DNA from: Sporosarcina luteola
Lineage (GTDB): Bacteria > Bacillota > Bacilli > Bacillales_A > Planococcaceae
Direction: 5' to 3'
DNA length: 64,000 nt
Assembly (NCBI RefSeq): GCF_023715585.1
Contig: NZ_JAMBOK010000001.1
Coordinates: 1,798,001 to 1,862,000 of the forward strand
A model generated the notes under the pieces. The model had not been told where the DNA came from and did no database searches. It worked only from the letters and a program-made list of their open reading frames with translations. A program made the position numbers and the translations under genes. Shown piece by piece: positions 32,480 to 41,728 of the stretch (positions within the stretch are counted from its first letter, which is position 1; each line of letters opens with the position of its first letter).

Positions 32480-32950
32480 ATGAGGAACAATGTGAAGGTC
32501 ATCATGCTGTTTTTAGCTGCTGTGCTTGTGTTGGGCGCGTGCGGGAATGCGAGCAAGAATGCGGATAATCCGAAGCGGGAAGATGCGACGCTGATCTATG
32601 AGAATGAAAAAGAAGGCGGCACGATGAATACGGGTGACGGGTATGGCTTCAATAAGTTCGATTTGGAGATTGAAGTCGAGGGGAAAGAAGTCATTGATGT
32701 GGAATATGAAGTAGCGAAAAATCATAGAGCCAAGTATGTGAATAAGTTGGCGGGCTTGAATTTGAAGGATCAGGAAGCTTTCAATAAACTGGATCCGCTT
32801 TTCGTGAAGTTCGCGTCGAAAAAGAGTTTATCGGAACAAGATATTAAGCAGAACATTATGGAGTGGTTTGGTCTGGACACCTATACGAAGTTCGATTTGG
32901 AAATCGACTTTGATGACGGCACGAAGATGGATATTGAAGATAGAAAATGA
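32480..32950 (+). CDS. YusW family lipoprotein
   Basis: A 156-residue protein with a lipoprotein signal: hydrophobic segment VIMLFLAAVLVLGA and lipobox LGAC with the cysteine near residue 21. The mature part carries two copies of a KFDLEIxxxxG motif (FNKFDLEIEVEGKEVIDVEY, TKFDLEIDFDDGTKMDIE), matching the YusW-like domain. It is probably an outer-surface protein of unknown role. AGGAGG precedes the ATG, and a terminator follows. Confidence 0.8.
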   Translation: MRNNVKVIMLFLAAVLVLGACGNASKNADNPKREDATLIYENEKEGGTMNTGDGYGFNKFDLEIEVEGKEVIDVEYEVAKNHRAKYVNKLAGLNLKDQEAFNKLDPLFVKFASKKSLSEQDIKQNIMEWFGLDTYTKFDLEIDFDDGTKMDIEDRK

Positions 32951-32965
32951 TTATGAAACGATAAA

Positions 32966-33003
32966 CAGGCGAGGGAATGTGATGTTCCCCCGCCTGTTTT
33001 TTT
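32966..33003. terminator. Terminator between yusW-like and ABC exporter genes
   Basis: GGCGAGGGAA and TTCCCCCGCC form a stem followed by seven T, with the convergent ABC gene ending at 33006. Confidence 0.75.
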
Positions 33004-33005
33004 GT

Positions 33006-34835
33006 TCAGATTTTCGAGTCCTTCAACATCGTATAGTAAACCCCTTGTTTTTCAATCAATTCCTCTTGGCTGCCGGATTCGATGAGCTTCCCTTGCCCCA
33101 TGACGTAGACGGTGTCGGCTTTGCGGACCGTGTTCAGCCTGTGGGCGATGACGAAGCTTGTTCTTCCTTCCATGAGCCGATCGAGCGCTTCCTGGATTGC
33201 AAGTTCGGTGACGGTGTCGATGCTGCTTGTCGCCTCGTCGAGCAGAAGCAAGACGGGGTCTGCGACGAGCGCCCTTGCGATGGAGAGCAGTTGCTTCTGC
33301 CCTTGGGAGATTTCGCCGCCATCCGCTGTCAGGATCGTGTCGTACCCGTTTTCGAGCCTTGTTATGAAGCTGTGCGCGTTCGCCTCTTTTGCAGCCGCGA
33401 TCACTTCTTCGTCAGTGGCGTCAAGCTTGCCGTACCGGATGTTTTCCATGACGGTCGCTTCGAATAAAAACGGATCCTGCAAAACGAATGCCGTCTGGCT
33501 ACGCAATGTTTCGCGCGGCAGTTCCTGGATGGGAATCCCGTCAATGAGGATCTGCCCTTCATTCGCCTCATAGAACCGGGCAAGAAGCTGCATGATCGTC
33601 GTCTTCCCTGCCCCAGTTGCTCCGACGAAAGCCGCCGTCTCGCCAGGTTTGACGTGGAAGGAAATGTCTTCGACCGTGTAGCCGTCCGTGTCGACTGCAT
33701 AGCCGAATGATACATTCCTGAATTCGACGTCCCCTGCAAGGATTGTGTCCGCATGCTGCGTTGTGTCGTCCTGCTCGATCGGCTCATCCATGATTTTGAA
33801 GACGCGTTCCGCTCCCGCAATTGCCGAGAGGACGGTGTTGAACTGGTTGGATAGATCATTGAGCGGCCTTGTGAATTGGCGTGCGTACTCGGAAAAGATG
33901 ACGATCGTACCAATTGTGACGATTCCGTCCCCCTTCAGTGCAAGCAGCCCCCCGACGCCCGCCACGATGGCGAATGCCGCATTGTTGAGCATATTCATCA
34001 CTTTGGGAATGAACCCTGAATACGTCAGCGCCCAGAATCCCGTCCGGCGCAGCCGATCACTCTTTTCCGCAAATTCTTCCATAACGCGCTTTTCCTGCGA
34101 AAATGCCTTGATGATCCGCTGTCCTGAAATCGTTTCCTCGATCATCCCGTTCAATTGTCCGACCGCTTGCTGCTGCTCTTTGAACAGCAATCCCGTCCGG
34201 CGGGTGATCCACCGAATCGCGATGAACATGACAGGGACGATGATCATTGTCAGCAATGTCAAAATCGGGCTGAGGTACAACATCACCGCAAGCGTCCCTG
34301 ACAATGTCAGAATGCTTGAGAATACTTGGATGAACGATGAATTCAGCGTCTGGCTGACGTTTTCAATGTCATTCGTCACACGGCTCATCAACTCGCCATG
34401 CTGCCGCTTGTCAAAAAACGTGACGGGCAGCTTTTGCAGATGGGAAAACAGACTCGTCCGCAGCCTAAAGATCGTCTGCTGTGCAATGCCGACCATCCAG
34501 AAGCTTTGGAAATAGAGAGCAAGGGATAAACCCGCGTAAATCGCAATCAGCATGCCGATTTTTCCGCCCAAGCCGGCGAATTCTATCGGGATGATATGCA
34601 CATCGATGATTTTCCCAATCAGGAATGGACCGATTAGCGCGAGGGCAGAACTGACGAGCACGAGGGCAAGCACAAGGATGAGCAGCCCCCGCTGTTCATC
34701 GACGAGCTTCCAGATTCGAAGTAACACCGATTTCCAGTCACTCGCGCGCTCCACTTTCTTTCGTCCAGGACCTTTTATGTCCTCTTTCTTGATGATCGGT
34801 TCATATCCGAACGGTTTACGAATTGTTCGCAACAT
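33006..34835 (-). CDS. Heterodimeric ABC exporter subunit, YfiC-like (permease-ATPase)
   Basis: A 609-residue half-transporter. About 80 soluble residues and six membrane helices are followed by an ATPase domain: Walker A GATGAGKTT (near 405), Q-loop, a deviant signature ISQGQKQLL in place of LSGGQ, Walker B LLLLDEATS with the catalytic Glu, and the H-loop. The length and partner match the YfiB/YfiC pair rather than YheH/YheI. Its start overlaps the last 20 bp of the partner gene, so the two are cotranscribed. Multidrug or lipid export is likely; the substrate is unknown. Confidence 0.85.
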   Translation of the reverse strand: MLRTIRKPFGYEPIIKKEDIKGPGRKKVERASDWKSVLLRIWKLVDEQRGLLILVLALVLVSSALALIGPFLIGKIIDVHIIPIEFAGLGGKIGMLIAIYAGLSLALYFQSFWMVGIAQQTIFRLRTSLFSHLQKLPVTFFDKRQHGELMSRVTNDIENVSQTLNSSFIQVFSSILTLSGTLAVMLYLSPILTLLTMIIVPVMFIAIRWITRRTGLLFKEQQQAVGQLNGMIEETISGQRIIKAFSQEKRVMEEFAEKSDRLRRTGFWALTYSGFIPKVMNMLNNAAFAIVAGVGGLLALKGDGIVTIGTIVIFSEYARQFTRPLNDLSNQFNTVLSAIAGAERVFKIMDEPIEQDDTTQHADTILAGDVEFRNVSFGYAVDTDGYTVEDISFHVKPGETAAFVGATGAGKTTIMQLLARFYEANEGQILIDGIPIQELPRETLRSQTAFVLQDPFLFEATVMENIRYGKLDATDEEVIAAAKEANAHSFITRLENGYDTILTADGGEISQGQKQLLSIARALVADPVLLLLDEATSSIDTVTELAIQEALDRLMEGRTSFVIAHRLNTVRKADTVYVMGQGKLIESGSQEELIEKQGVYYTMLKDSKI

Positions 34836-36558
34836 CTGCGCCCACCTCCTCTTCCGATTGGGATTCGGCTATTTTCCGGTATAATGCCGACTGCTCCATG
34901 AGATCGGCGTGGGTGCCATATCCGACGACCTTTCCTTCATCTAATAATAGGATCTGGTCCGCACCTCTAGCCGTCTGCACTTTTTGCGTGACGACAAGCA
35001 TCGTCGCCGCTTCCCCCTTCAACGCTTCCCACAACGCATTTTCGGTTTTAACGTCCAATGCGCTCGTACTGTCATCGAGGATGAGGATGGAAGGCTTCCG
35101 GACAAGTGCCCGGGCGATCGAAAGCCTTTGCTTTTGCCCGCCTGACAGGTTGACCCCTTTTTGTCCGACCCGCGTTCCGTACTTCTGAGGGAATAAATCG
35201 ATCGATTCGTGGATCTGCGCTTTCATCGCCGCCTCGATCAGTTCATCAGGCTCCGCATCGCTGTCTCCCCATGAAAGGTTTTCGAGGATGGATCCCGTGA
35301 ACAAGATCGATTGCTGCGGAACAAGTCCGATTGTGTCTCGGAGATCCTTCAGCGCCCACTCTTTCACTTCAATTCCGCCGACGTAGATCTTCCCTTCGGT
35401 CGCTTCGAACATGCGGGGAATGAGATTGAGAAGCGTCGATTTCCCCGACCCGGTCGCTCCCATGATGGCGAGCTTCTCCCCAGGCGCCACATGGAAAGAC
35501 ACGTTATCCAAAATAGGTGCCGGCTTTCCTTGATAATGAAAGGAGACATTTTCAAAACGGAGATCCCCCTCCAGGCTGGCGATACTGGAACTTTCCATCG
35601 TATTCTCTTCAAGATCCTCGTCCGCAAGCAGCACTTCCTCCATCCGTTCGGAAGATGCCTTCGCACGGGATAGTGCACTGATGATGAATGCAAACATTGA
35701 AAATGCGCCCGTCATCCGCATTGCATAGTTGACAATTGCGACAAGCTCCCCGACTTGTGCGTTCCCATCACCGATTTCGATTGCACCGAACCAGAGGACA
35801 GCCATCAAGCTGACGTTCATGATGAACAGAAGGACAGGCAAAATGAGCTCCATCATCCGCATCGCTTTGACGGTGTCTTTTCTTAGCGCTCCTGCCACTT
35901 GCGAAAATCGGCTCGCTTCGTACATGCCGCGTAAATAGGCTTTGATGAGACGGACCGCCTGCAAGTTTTCCTGGATGACGCGATTCACCCGGTCGAGCCT
36001 GCGTTGCACCGTTGAAAAGTAGCTGACCCCTTTCCGCGCCATAACGAACAGGAAAATGAGCAGGACCGGCGCACCGATGACGAGGTAGAGTGCGAGTTTC
36101 ATATTGACGAGAAATGCCATGATAAGACTTCCCGCCACGAGTAAAGGTGCGCGCATCATGATCCGCAGGGACATGAACAGGACGTTTTGCACCATCGTTA
36201 CGTCGCTCGTCATGCGCGTGATCAATCCAGCTGTCGGGAACCGCAGAAAGGTCGCCATGGAAAATGACTGCACTTGGCGGAATAGCGCTTGGCGCAAGTC
36301 GAACGCAAAGCTTTGAGCGGCGTGGGCTGCGAAGAAGGAATTGATTGCACCGGATAAGAAGGCAACGAACGCCAGACCCATCATGACGCTCCCCCATGTC
36401 CAAATGACGCTGACGTCTTCCGCCAATATGCCGTCATCGATGATTTTCGCTATTAACAATGGCTGGATAAGCTCTACCGATAGTTCCGTCAGCATGAGGA
36501 ACAAGGCAATGATTATCGGCCATTTATACGGCTTTGCAAAAGAGAAAACTGTTTTCAT
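34816..36558 (-). CDS. Heterodimeric ABC exporter subunit, YfiB-like (permease-ATPase)
   Basis: A 580-residue half-transporter with six membrane helices and an ATPase domain: Walker A GATGSGKST, canonical signature LSGGQKQRL, and Walker B ILILDDSTS. The residue after the Walker B aspartate is Asp rather than the catalytic Glu. Together with the deviant signature of the partner, this gives one degenerate and one consensus ATP site, as in BmrCD and TM287/288 type exporters. The strong GGGGGG site before ATG 36558 marks the first gene of the two-gene operon. Confidence 0.85.
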   Translation of the reverse strand: MKTVFSFAKPYKWPIIIALFLMLTELSVELIQPLLIAKIIDDGILAEDVSVIWTWGSVMMGLAFVAFLSGAINSFFAAHAAQSFAFDLRQALFRQVQSFSMATFLRFPTAGLITRMTSDVTMVQNVLFMSLRIMMRAPLLVAGSLIMAFLVNMKLALYLVIGAPVLLIFLFVMARKGVSYFSTVQRRLDRVNRVIQENLQAVRLIKAYLRGMYEASRFSQVAGALRKDTVKAMRMMELILPVLLFIMNVSLMAVLWFGAIEIGDGNAQVGELVAIVNYAMRMTGAFSMFAFIISALSRAKASSERMEEVLLADEDLEENTMESSSIASLEGDLRFENVSFHYQGKPAPILDNVSFHVAPGEKLAIMGATGSGKSTLLNLIPRMFEATEGKIYVGGIEVKEWALKDLRDTIGLVPQQSILFTGSILENLSWGDSDAEPDELIEAAMKAQIHESIDLFPQKYGTRVGQKGVNLSGGQKQRLSIARALVRKPSILILDDSTSALDVKTENALWEALKGEAATMLVVTQKVQTARGADQILLLDEGKVVGYGTHADLMEQSALYRKIAESQSEEEVGADVANNS

Positions 36559-36711
36559 CTTACCGGCCCCCCAAAAACTCTTTCGTAATACGAATTATTT
36601 TTATTGTCACCATTATGACACAGGCAGGGATTTCTGTATAGGGCATATATTGATTAATCCGGAAGTTCAGACATCTGCAACTGTCGGCAGGTCCGCATGC
36701 AATTAATCCAA

Positions 36712-36736
36712 AGAACCGGAACCCCTTTCAGGATTC
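36712..36736 (-). terminator. Terminator overlapping the EamA gene stop
   Basis: On the minus strand CCGGAATCC and GGTTCCGG pair, with the stop codon TGA in the loop region and a short T-rich tail (TTCTTT). Confidence 0.45.
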
Positions 36737-37651
36737 CGGCAGTATTCCTTCTTCTGTTTTTACTTTGCTTCCCGCCACCGAGAGCCCCGTAACGCCGAGG
36801 AGCATAATTGCGCCTCCGACCATTTGCCATATGCCTAATACACTGCCAAACCAGAGGACGGATATAATCATTGCCGTCAACGGTTCAAAGCTCGAGAGGA
36901 TGCTCGTTTCTACCGGCGATATGTATTTCATGCTGCCAAGGAATAGAAGGAATGCAACCGTTCCGACGATGATTATGAGCAACAGCATCGCAGACAGCTT
37001 CACGTCGGCAAGCGAGCCGATTTCCTTGCCGAACCTCAAGGCATTTAAAAGAAGAAGCGTGAGTCCTCCGATGAGCATCCCCCACCCTACGGAGAGGAGG
37101 ACACCCCATTCATTCATGAGCCGAACTGGATAAAGTGTGTAAAATGCGAATGTGAATCCGACAGCGAGGCCGAAGAAGAGCCCCACCCTCGTTAACGCGA
37201 AGTCGGTGAGCGTCCCATTCGTCAGAAGCAAGAATAGACCTGCCATTGTGACCGCCATTCCTACCACTTGGGATGCTGGCGGGCGCTCCTTTTGCCTGAT
37301 TGAAACGAAAAGGATGATATAGATCGGTGCCAGGAATTGAAATAGCGTCGCAACGACCGCATTGCTCGTGTTTATGGAGCCCGCAAATGTAAACTGAACG
37401 CCGAGCATTCCGACAATGCCGAAAATAGCCATTTGCCGCAGCCATACTTTATGGCGAAGAGGGCGTGTAATTTGCACGCCTTTCATTTTCAAAACTAGAA
37501 GGAGTCCCAACCCTGCAAGCACCAGACGTACGATTAGCATGAAGGAGACGGACATTTTTCCTGTGTTCAGAATCCATTCCATCATCGGCCCCGTCGCACC
37601 CCAAAGCATAGCCCCGATGATAATCATGATAATTCCTTTTGCTCTTTCCAT
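36728..37651 (-). CDS. EamA family (drug/metabolite) transporter
   Basis: A 307-residue protein with ten membrane helices arranged as two EamA repeats (GIIMIIIGAMLWGATGPMM at the start of the first; LFFGLAVGFTFAFYTLYP at the start of the second). PVETSILSSFEPLTAMIIS is the typical motif late in the second repeat. I chose ATG 37651 because homologues begin here and GGCGGTGG lies upstream; a longer frame lacks conservation. It is probably an exporter of metabolites or amino acids. Confidence 0.85.
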   Translation of the reverse strand: MERAKGIIMIIIGAMLWGATGPMMEWILNTGKMSVSFMLIVRLVLAGLGLLLVLKMKGVQITRPLRHKVWLRQMAIFGIVGMLGVQFTFAGSINTSNAVVATLFQFLAPIYIILFVSIRQKERPPASQVVGMAVTMAGLFLLLTNGTLTDFALTRVGLFFGLAVGFTFAFYTLYPVRLMNEWGVLLSVGWGMLIGGLTLLLLNALRFGKEIGSLADVKLSAMLLLIIIVGTVAFLLFLGSMKYISPVETSILSSFEPLTAMIISVLWFGSVLGIWQMVGGAIMLLGVTGLSVAGSKVKTEEGILPES

Positions 37652-37783
37652 ACCATTCCACCGCCTTTTATAGTTGTTTAGTAACATCATAGATTCGCCC
37701 AATCCACCATAAAAGATGTACTGTAAATTCACTGAACTTCCTATATAATAAAATAGATACAACATCCGAAAGGGGACAAAAAG

Positions 37784-39433
37784 ATGAAATCGGCAAACCT
37801 AGCGACTAGAACAGAGCTGCCGCTTGTCATGGACAGTCTCGTAGAGTTCTTAATGGTGACCCGTACGGATGGTGAAGGCTTGATCACTTATACGAATCAT
37901 AACTTCCTAGCTTCAAGCAATTGGACACCAAAAAGAATTCTCGGAAAGTCCTTTTGGCAAATGTTTTCCGAAGATGAACATAGCCAAGCGCAGGCACATG
38001 CAATCTGGAACCGGGTGACGAACGGGAAACCCTGGTTCGGCAGAGTCGAAAAGCTTACGCGGCACGGCGAACCCTATTACGTGCAAATGATGGCAGTTCC
38101 CGTCCTTGACGACGAGGAAACACTTACGTCATGCACGTTTTTGGAACTCGATATAACAGAAGAGGTAGAGCTGAAGGAGAAACTCCAGCAAATCGCCTTC
38201 ATCGACTTTGAAACGGGTTTGATGAGCCGGCATAAATTGGAGACGTTGGTCAATGAATATATTGAAGAGGACCGGCACTTTTCGTTCGTCTACATAGCAA
38301 TCGATCACTATTATACACTGAAAGATCTTCAGTCGTATGATTCGGAATCGGTTTTAATCCAAGAATTCACAAACCGGCTGAAACGGTTTTTCCAAGGAGA
38401 TCCAATCGCAAGGGTCGGTATAAGCCAATTTGTCGTTTTAACATCCTTCGGGGATTGGTTCGTCCAAGGATTCCTGGAGTTCTTGAAGGAGCAGCCGATC
38501 TATGTTAAAAACCACTCATTGCCGTTATCGGTAAGCGGCGGAATTGTGCGCTTTCCGGAGGATCAGTCCTCCTATTCACATCTGTACAAAGCGGCATTGG
38601 CAGCAACAAAGGCCATTACCGAGCAAGGCGGCGGACGCATTTCCTCCTTATCCGCGGAGTCTCATAAGGAGTTGAACCGCCGCTCCCTCATCGACAAGAA
38701 GATGCTAACAGCGCTTGACCACAACAGCTTGCAGGTCGTCTATCAGCCGCAATTGGATATTGCGACAGGCAAGGTTCTCGTGTACGAAGCGCTTGTCCGC
38801 TGGAATGACCCTGAAATCGGTCATATCCAACCGGATGAACTCATACCGATCGCTGAGGAGAACGGTTTGATTCATGCCATTGGGGCCTACGTTCTTGAGG
38901 AAGCTGCATCGCTCGCAGTGAAGTTGATGGCCGATCGTCCGGATATCCGTATTTCAGTCAATTCATCCGTGCGGGAGTTCGGCGACTCTTCACAAATGAA
39001 GGAAAAGCTGACAGGCATTCTGGAGAAGACGAAGTGTCCGGCGGATAAGCTTGAGCTCGAGATTACGGAGAAATTCGCTTTCCAAGCTGAGCAAGAACAC
39101 GCAATCATCCAACAAATGAAAGCGTTTGAAGAGACGGGCATCCGCTTCACTCTTGATGATTTCGGAACGGGATATGCCTCTTTCCGATATATGCAGCAGT
39201 TGCCGATTTCCAAAGTGAAAATCGACAAAGTGTTCATCAATTCCCTGTTGACGATGCCTAAAACTCGTCAGCTCGTCGAAGGGATGATCCAATTCAGCAA
39301 ATCGATGGGCTTGTATGTTATTGCAGAAGGCGTAGAAACTGAGGAGCAGTTCGAAGCATTGAAGGAAATGGGCGTCAATGCGGTACAGGGATATCATATC
39401 GGAGGTCCTGTAAAATGGTCTGAGCTTTCATAA
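37784..39433 (+). CDS. PAS-GGDEF(degenerate)-EAL c-di-GMP phosphodiesterase
   Basis: A 549-residue cytoplasmic protein. A PAS domain occupies about 15-130 (ITYTNHNFLASSNWTPKRIL), a GGDEF domain about 140-290, and an EAL domain about 300-545. The GGDEF signature is lost: the motif reads ARVGISQFVVL, so cyclase activity is not expected. The EAL domain keeps YEALVRW, the VNSS asparagine, ITEK, LDDFGTGYASF, KIDK and AEGVETEEQ, so hydrolysis of c-di-GMP is plausible. The gene lies 5 kb from a YdaK-like/GT2 pair likely to be c-di-GMP responsive. AAGGGG precedes the ATG; a strong terminator and then array E follow. Confidence 0.85.
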   Translation: MKSANLATRTELPLVMDSLVEFLMVTRTDGEGLITYTNHNFLASSNWTPKRILGKSFWQMFSEDEHSQAQAHAIWNRVTNGKPWFGRVEKLTRHGEPYYVQMMAVPVLDDEETLTSCTFLELDITEEVELKEKLQQIAFIDFETGLMSRHKLETLVNEYIEEDRHFSFVYIAIDHYYTLKDLQSYDSESVLIQEFTNRLKRFFQGDPIARVGISQFVVLTSFGDWFVQGFLEFLKEQPIYVKNHSLPLSVSGGIVRFPEDQSSYSHLYKAALAATKAITEQGGGRISSLSAESHKELNRRSLIDKKMLTALDHNSLQVVYQPQLDIATGKVLVYEALVRWNDPEIGHIQPDELIPIAEENGLIHAIGAYVLEEAASLAVKLMADRPDIRISVNSSVREFGDSSQMKEKLTGILEKTKCPADKLELEITEKFAFQAEQEHAIIQQMKAFEETGIRFTLDDFGTGYASFRYMQQLPISKVKIDKVFINSLLTMPKTRQLVEGMIQFSKSMGLYVIAEGVETEEQFEALKEMGVNAVQGYHIGGPVKWSELS

Positions 39434-39435
39434 GG

Positions 39436-39466
39436 AACGGAGCCGCTGGGGTGCGGCTCCGTTTTT
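39436..39466 (+). terminator. Intrinsic terminator of the EAL gene
   Basis: ACGGAGCCGC and GCGGCTCCGT form a 10-bp stem with a six-base loop, followed by TTTTT. Array E starts 6 bp beyond it. Confidence 0.85.
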
Positions 39467-39471
39467 GTGCG

Positions 39472-39633
39472 AATAATTGAGCGTTTAATCAAATAATTAA
39501 GCCCTTGTATGATTAATTAAGCCCTTGATGAAAAAAAGGAGCCCTTTTTAAATTAATTGAGCTTTTAGCGGATTAATTGAGCCCTTGCGCGATTAATAGC
39601 GCCTATGATTTATAATTGAGCCCTTGCAGTTTT
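39472..39633. repeat. Tandem array E: eight units of exactly 20 bp
   Basis: Units begin every 20 bp from 39472 to 39612 with the core ATTAATTGAGCCCTTG and variants (ATTAATTAAGCCCTTG, AATAATTAAGCCCTTG). The last four bases vary. One unit (39532) is strongly diverged but keeps GAGCCCTT in phase. The array fills the space between the EAL-gene terminator and the convergent terminator of the beta-propeller gene. Confidence 0.85.
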
Positions 39634-39641
39634 CAAATAAA

Positions 39642-39663
39642 GAGGGAGCGCATGCGCTCCCTC
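39642..39663 (-). terminator. Terminator of the beta-propeller gene
   Basis: A perfect palindrome GAGGGAGCGC/GCGCTCCCTC; on the minus strand it is followed by TTTATTTG, 12 bp after the stop at 39676. Confidence 0.7.
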
Positions 39664-39675
39664 CCCCTTCTTCCA

Positions 39676-41589
39676 TCACTTCATCTTCAACGTGCTGATT
39701 TCCTTAAACGAGTCGAGCTGATAGCTTTTGACTTCGTCCATCGACAGTGTAAATACGCTGTCGCCGCTGTACAGCAGACGTTGAATCTGTTTCTCCCATT
39801 CTTCGTATTGTTCTCCAGACGCTTTCATTTGAACCAAATCGCCCTTCAATACGATTCCGCTTTCCGGTGTAATTTCATAAACGAGAGCTCCGGAACCTTT
39901 ATAGTCCACTTCGAACTCCTTCGCTCCTTCTTCATAAATGCTGACCGGGAAACCGAACAGGTTTTTCTTTTTATGCTGGAACAGCGCTTTATGGTCGTAT
40001 TGAAGTGGCGAGTATGTGCCCCGGCCTCCAATGATTTCCGTATCTTTCTCTTTCGGATTATGGAAATCGGTTACGTCAAATAGTGAGATTTTCATTCCTT
40101 TGGTCAGGATCAACGGTTCGCCTCCCGACGGATTTTTCTGTGCGACTGTGTCATATCCGAAACCGATCATATGATTTTCATCCAACGGGTGCAAATAATT
40201 TGAGAATCCCGGTATTTTCAACTCGCCCAACACTTTCGGCTTCTCCGGATCCGCAACATCGATGACGAACAGCGGGTCAGTTTCCCTGAACGTCACCATA
40301 TACGCCTTATCCCCCATGAACCGCGCTGAATAGATGCGTTCCCCTTTCGCAAGGCCTTTCACCGATCCGGTCATTTCCATCTTTTCATCCAAAATATACA
40401 GATGGTTTTTTGACGGGTTTTTCTCGTCCCACATATTCCCTTCCGTCATGACAACACGGAAATTCCCTTTGTATTCATCCATTGAGAATTGGTTCAAAAT
40501 CGTTCCGTTCAACTCGGCAGATTGATAAAAATCAACGTCCGTCCCGTCGAGCTTGAATTTGAAGATCTCGGTATCGGCTTTGCCCGGATTCCAGATCATG
40601 GTTTCAGCCCCACGGGAATTCGTGCTCGTTTCATATTTCAATGCCGTTAAGTAAAGATGATCTTTCGTCATATACATCTGGTCGCTGCTGCCGAGGAATC
40701 CTTTCGTTTTAAGCTCTCCCGTTTTCGGCGTCGTCAAGTCGATTGCAGCGATGACGGAATAGGAAGGATCCACCGCTCCAGGCAAAATGGAGATGTCCTT
40801 GAATTCCATGAATTTCTCTTCTTTTTCATTCGAATCAAAAATGCGCGGACGCAGTGCGTCTCCTTCGATTTCTTCCATCGCCCAGAAATTCGGGAACACA
40901 TTTGTCACGAGATAAAGCATGCCTTCCGTCTTTCGGGCACTCTTCAAATAGCCTTCCACTCCGATTTCACGAATGAACACCGGTTTATCCGGCTTTTCAA
41001 TATTGTACAAACGGACAGTCGTCATGCTGTTCATCGGCATCATTTTATCCATTGCATTTGATTTATCCATAGTGTCTGTTCTATCCGGATAACGCTGCAT
41101 TTTCTCTCCGAGCACAATGAGCAAGTCATCATGTAAAAATAGCTGTGACGGGTAATAGTCGTCATCCGGTTTGATTTCAGCTGCAACTGTCATTTTTTGG
41201 GAGTTTCGGATATCGATGATTTTCACGGATGTGCCTGCGAAAATGGAATAGACATATTCGCCGTCCGTTTTCACCATATCCGATTCATCGACGCCTTCCA
41301 CTTGGATATTCGTCGATGAATGATCACCTCCGCCTACCGCATTCGATGACTCCGCACTATCCATGGAGGCTTTTTCCGAAGATTCTTCAACCGCATCGTA
41401 CCTCACCGATACGGACTGCATATCCTTCGCCCTTTCAAAATATGCTTTCAAATCTTCCTTAGAGTTGATCGAATCGATAGCGACATACGCGGAAACATCC
41501 GCCTTCTTCGTGAACATCGCGATCCCCGCAACGACCATGAACAAAATCATCGCCATAATCAACCATATTGTCGGTTTCCTCATTTTCAT
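39676..41589 (-). CDS. Secreted beta-propeller domain protein
   Basis: A 637-residue protein with one N-terminal membrane helix (TIWLIMAMILFMVVAGIAMF, residues 7-26) acting as signal or anchor. The large extracellular part matches the beta-propeller domain family found in Bacillales: STNIQVEGVDESDMVKTDG, then repeated blades (FLHDDLLIVLGEK; GFLGSSDQMYMTKDHLYLTA; RFMGDKAYMVTFRETDPLFV). The function is unknown. ATG 41589 follows GGAAAGG; ATG 41583 is also possible. It is monocistronic. Confidence 0.8.
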   Translation of the reverse strand: MKMRKPTIWLIMAMILFMVVAGIAMFTKKADVSAYVAIDSINSKEDLKAYFERAKDMQSVSVRYDAVEESSEKASMDSAESSNAVGGGDHSSTNIQVEGVDESDMVKTDGEYVYSIFAGTSVKIIDIRNSQKMTVAAEIKPDDDYYPSQLFLHDDLLIVLGEKMQRYPDRTDTMDKSNAMDKMMPMNSMTTVRLYNIEKPDKPVFIREIGVEGYLKSARKTEGMLYLVTNVFPNFWAMEEIEGDALRPRIFDSNEKEEKFMEFKDISILPGAVDPSYSVIAAIDLTTPKTGELKTKGFLGSSDQMYMTKDHLYLTALKYETSTNSRGAETMIWNPGKADTEIFKFKLDGTDVDFYQSAELNGTILNQFSMDEYKGNFRVVMTEGNMWDEKNPSKNHLYILDEKMEMTGSVKGLAKGERIYSARFMGDKAYMVTFRETDPLFVIDVADPEKPKVLGELKIPGFSNYLHPLDENHMIGFGYDTVAQKNPSGGEPLILTKGMKISLFDVTDFHNPKEKDTEIIGGRGTYSPLQYDHKALFQHKKKNLFGFPVSIYEEGAKEFEVDYKGSGALVYEITPESGIVLKGDLVQMKASGEQYEEWEKQIQRLLYSGDSVFTLSMDEVKSYQLDSFKEISTLKMK

Positions 41590-41728
41590 CACCTTTCCTT
41601 ATCTGCTTCTTTACTAAGTAGACTTGTTGGAGTCAGTTACGTTTCATATTTCGGAAAAAACATTTTTATGGATCATTTTGAATATGGTAGTCTAATAGGG
41701 TGGGTAAAATAACATAGGGGGTATGGGA

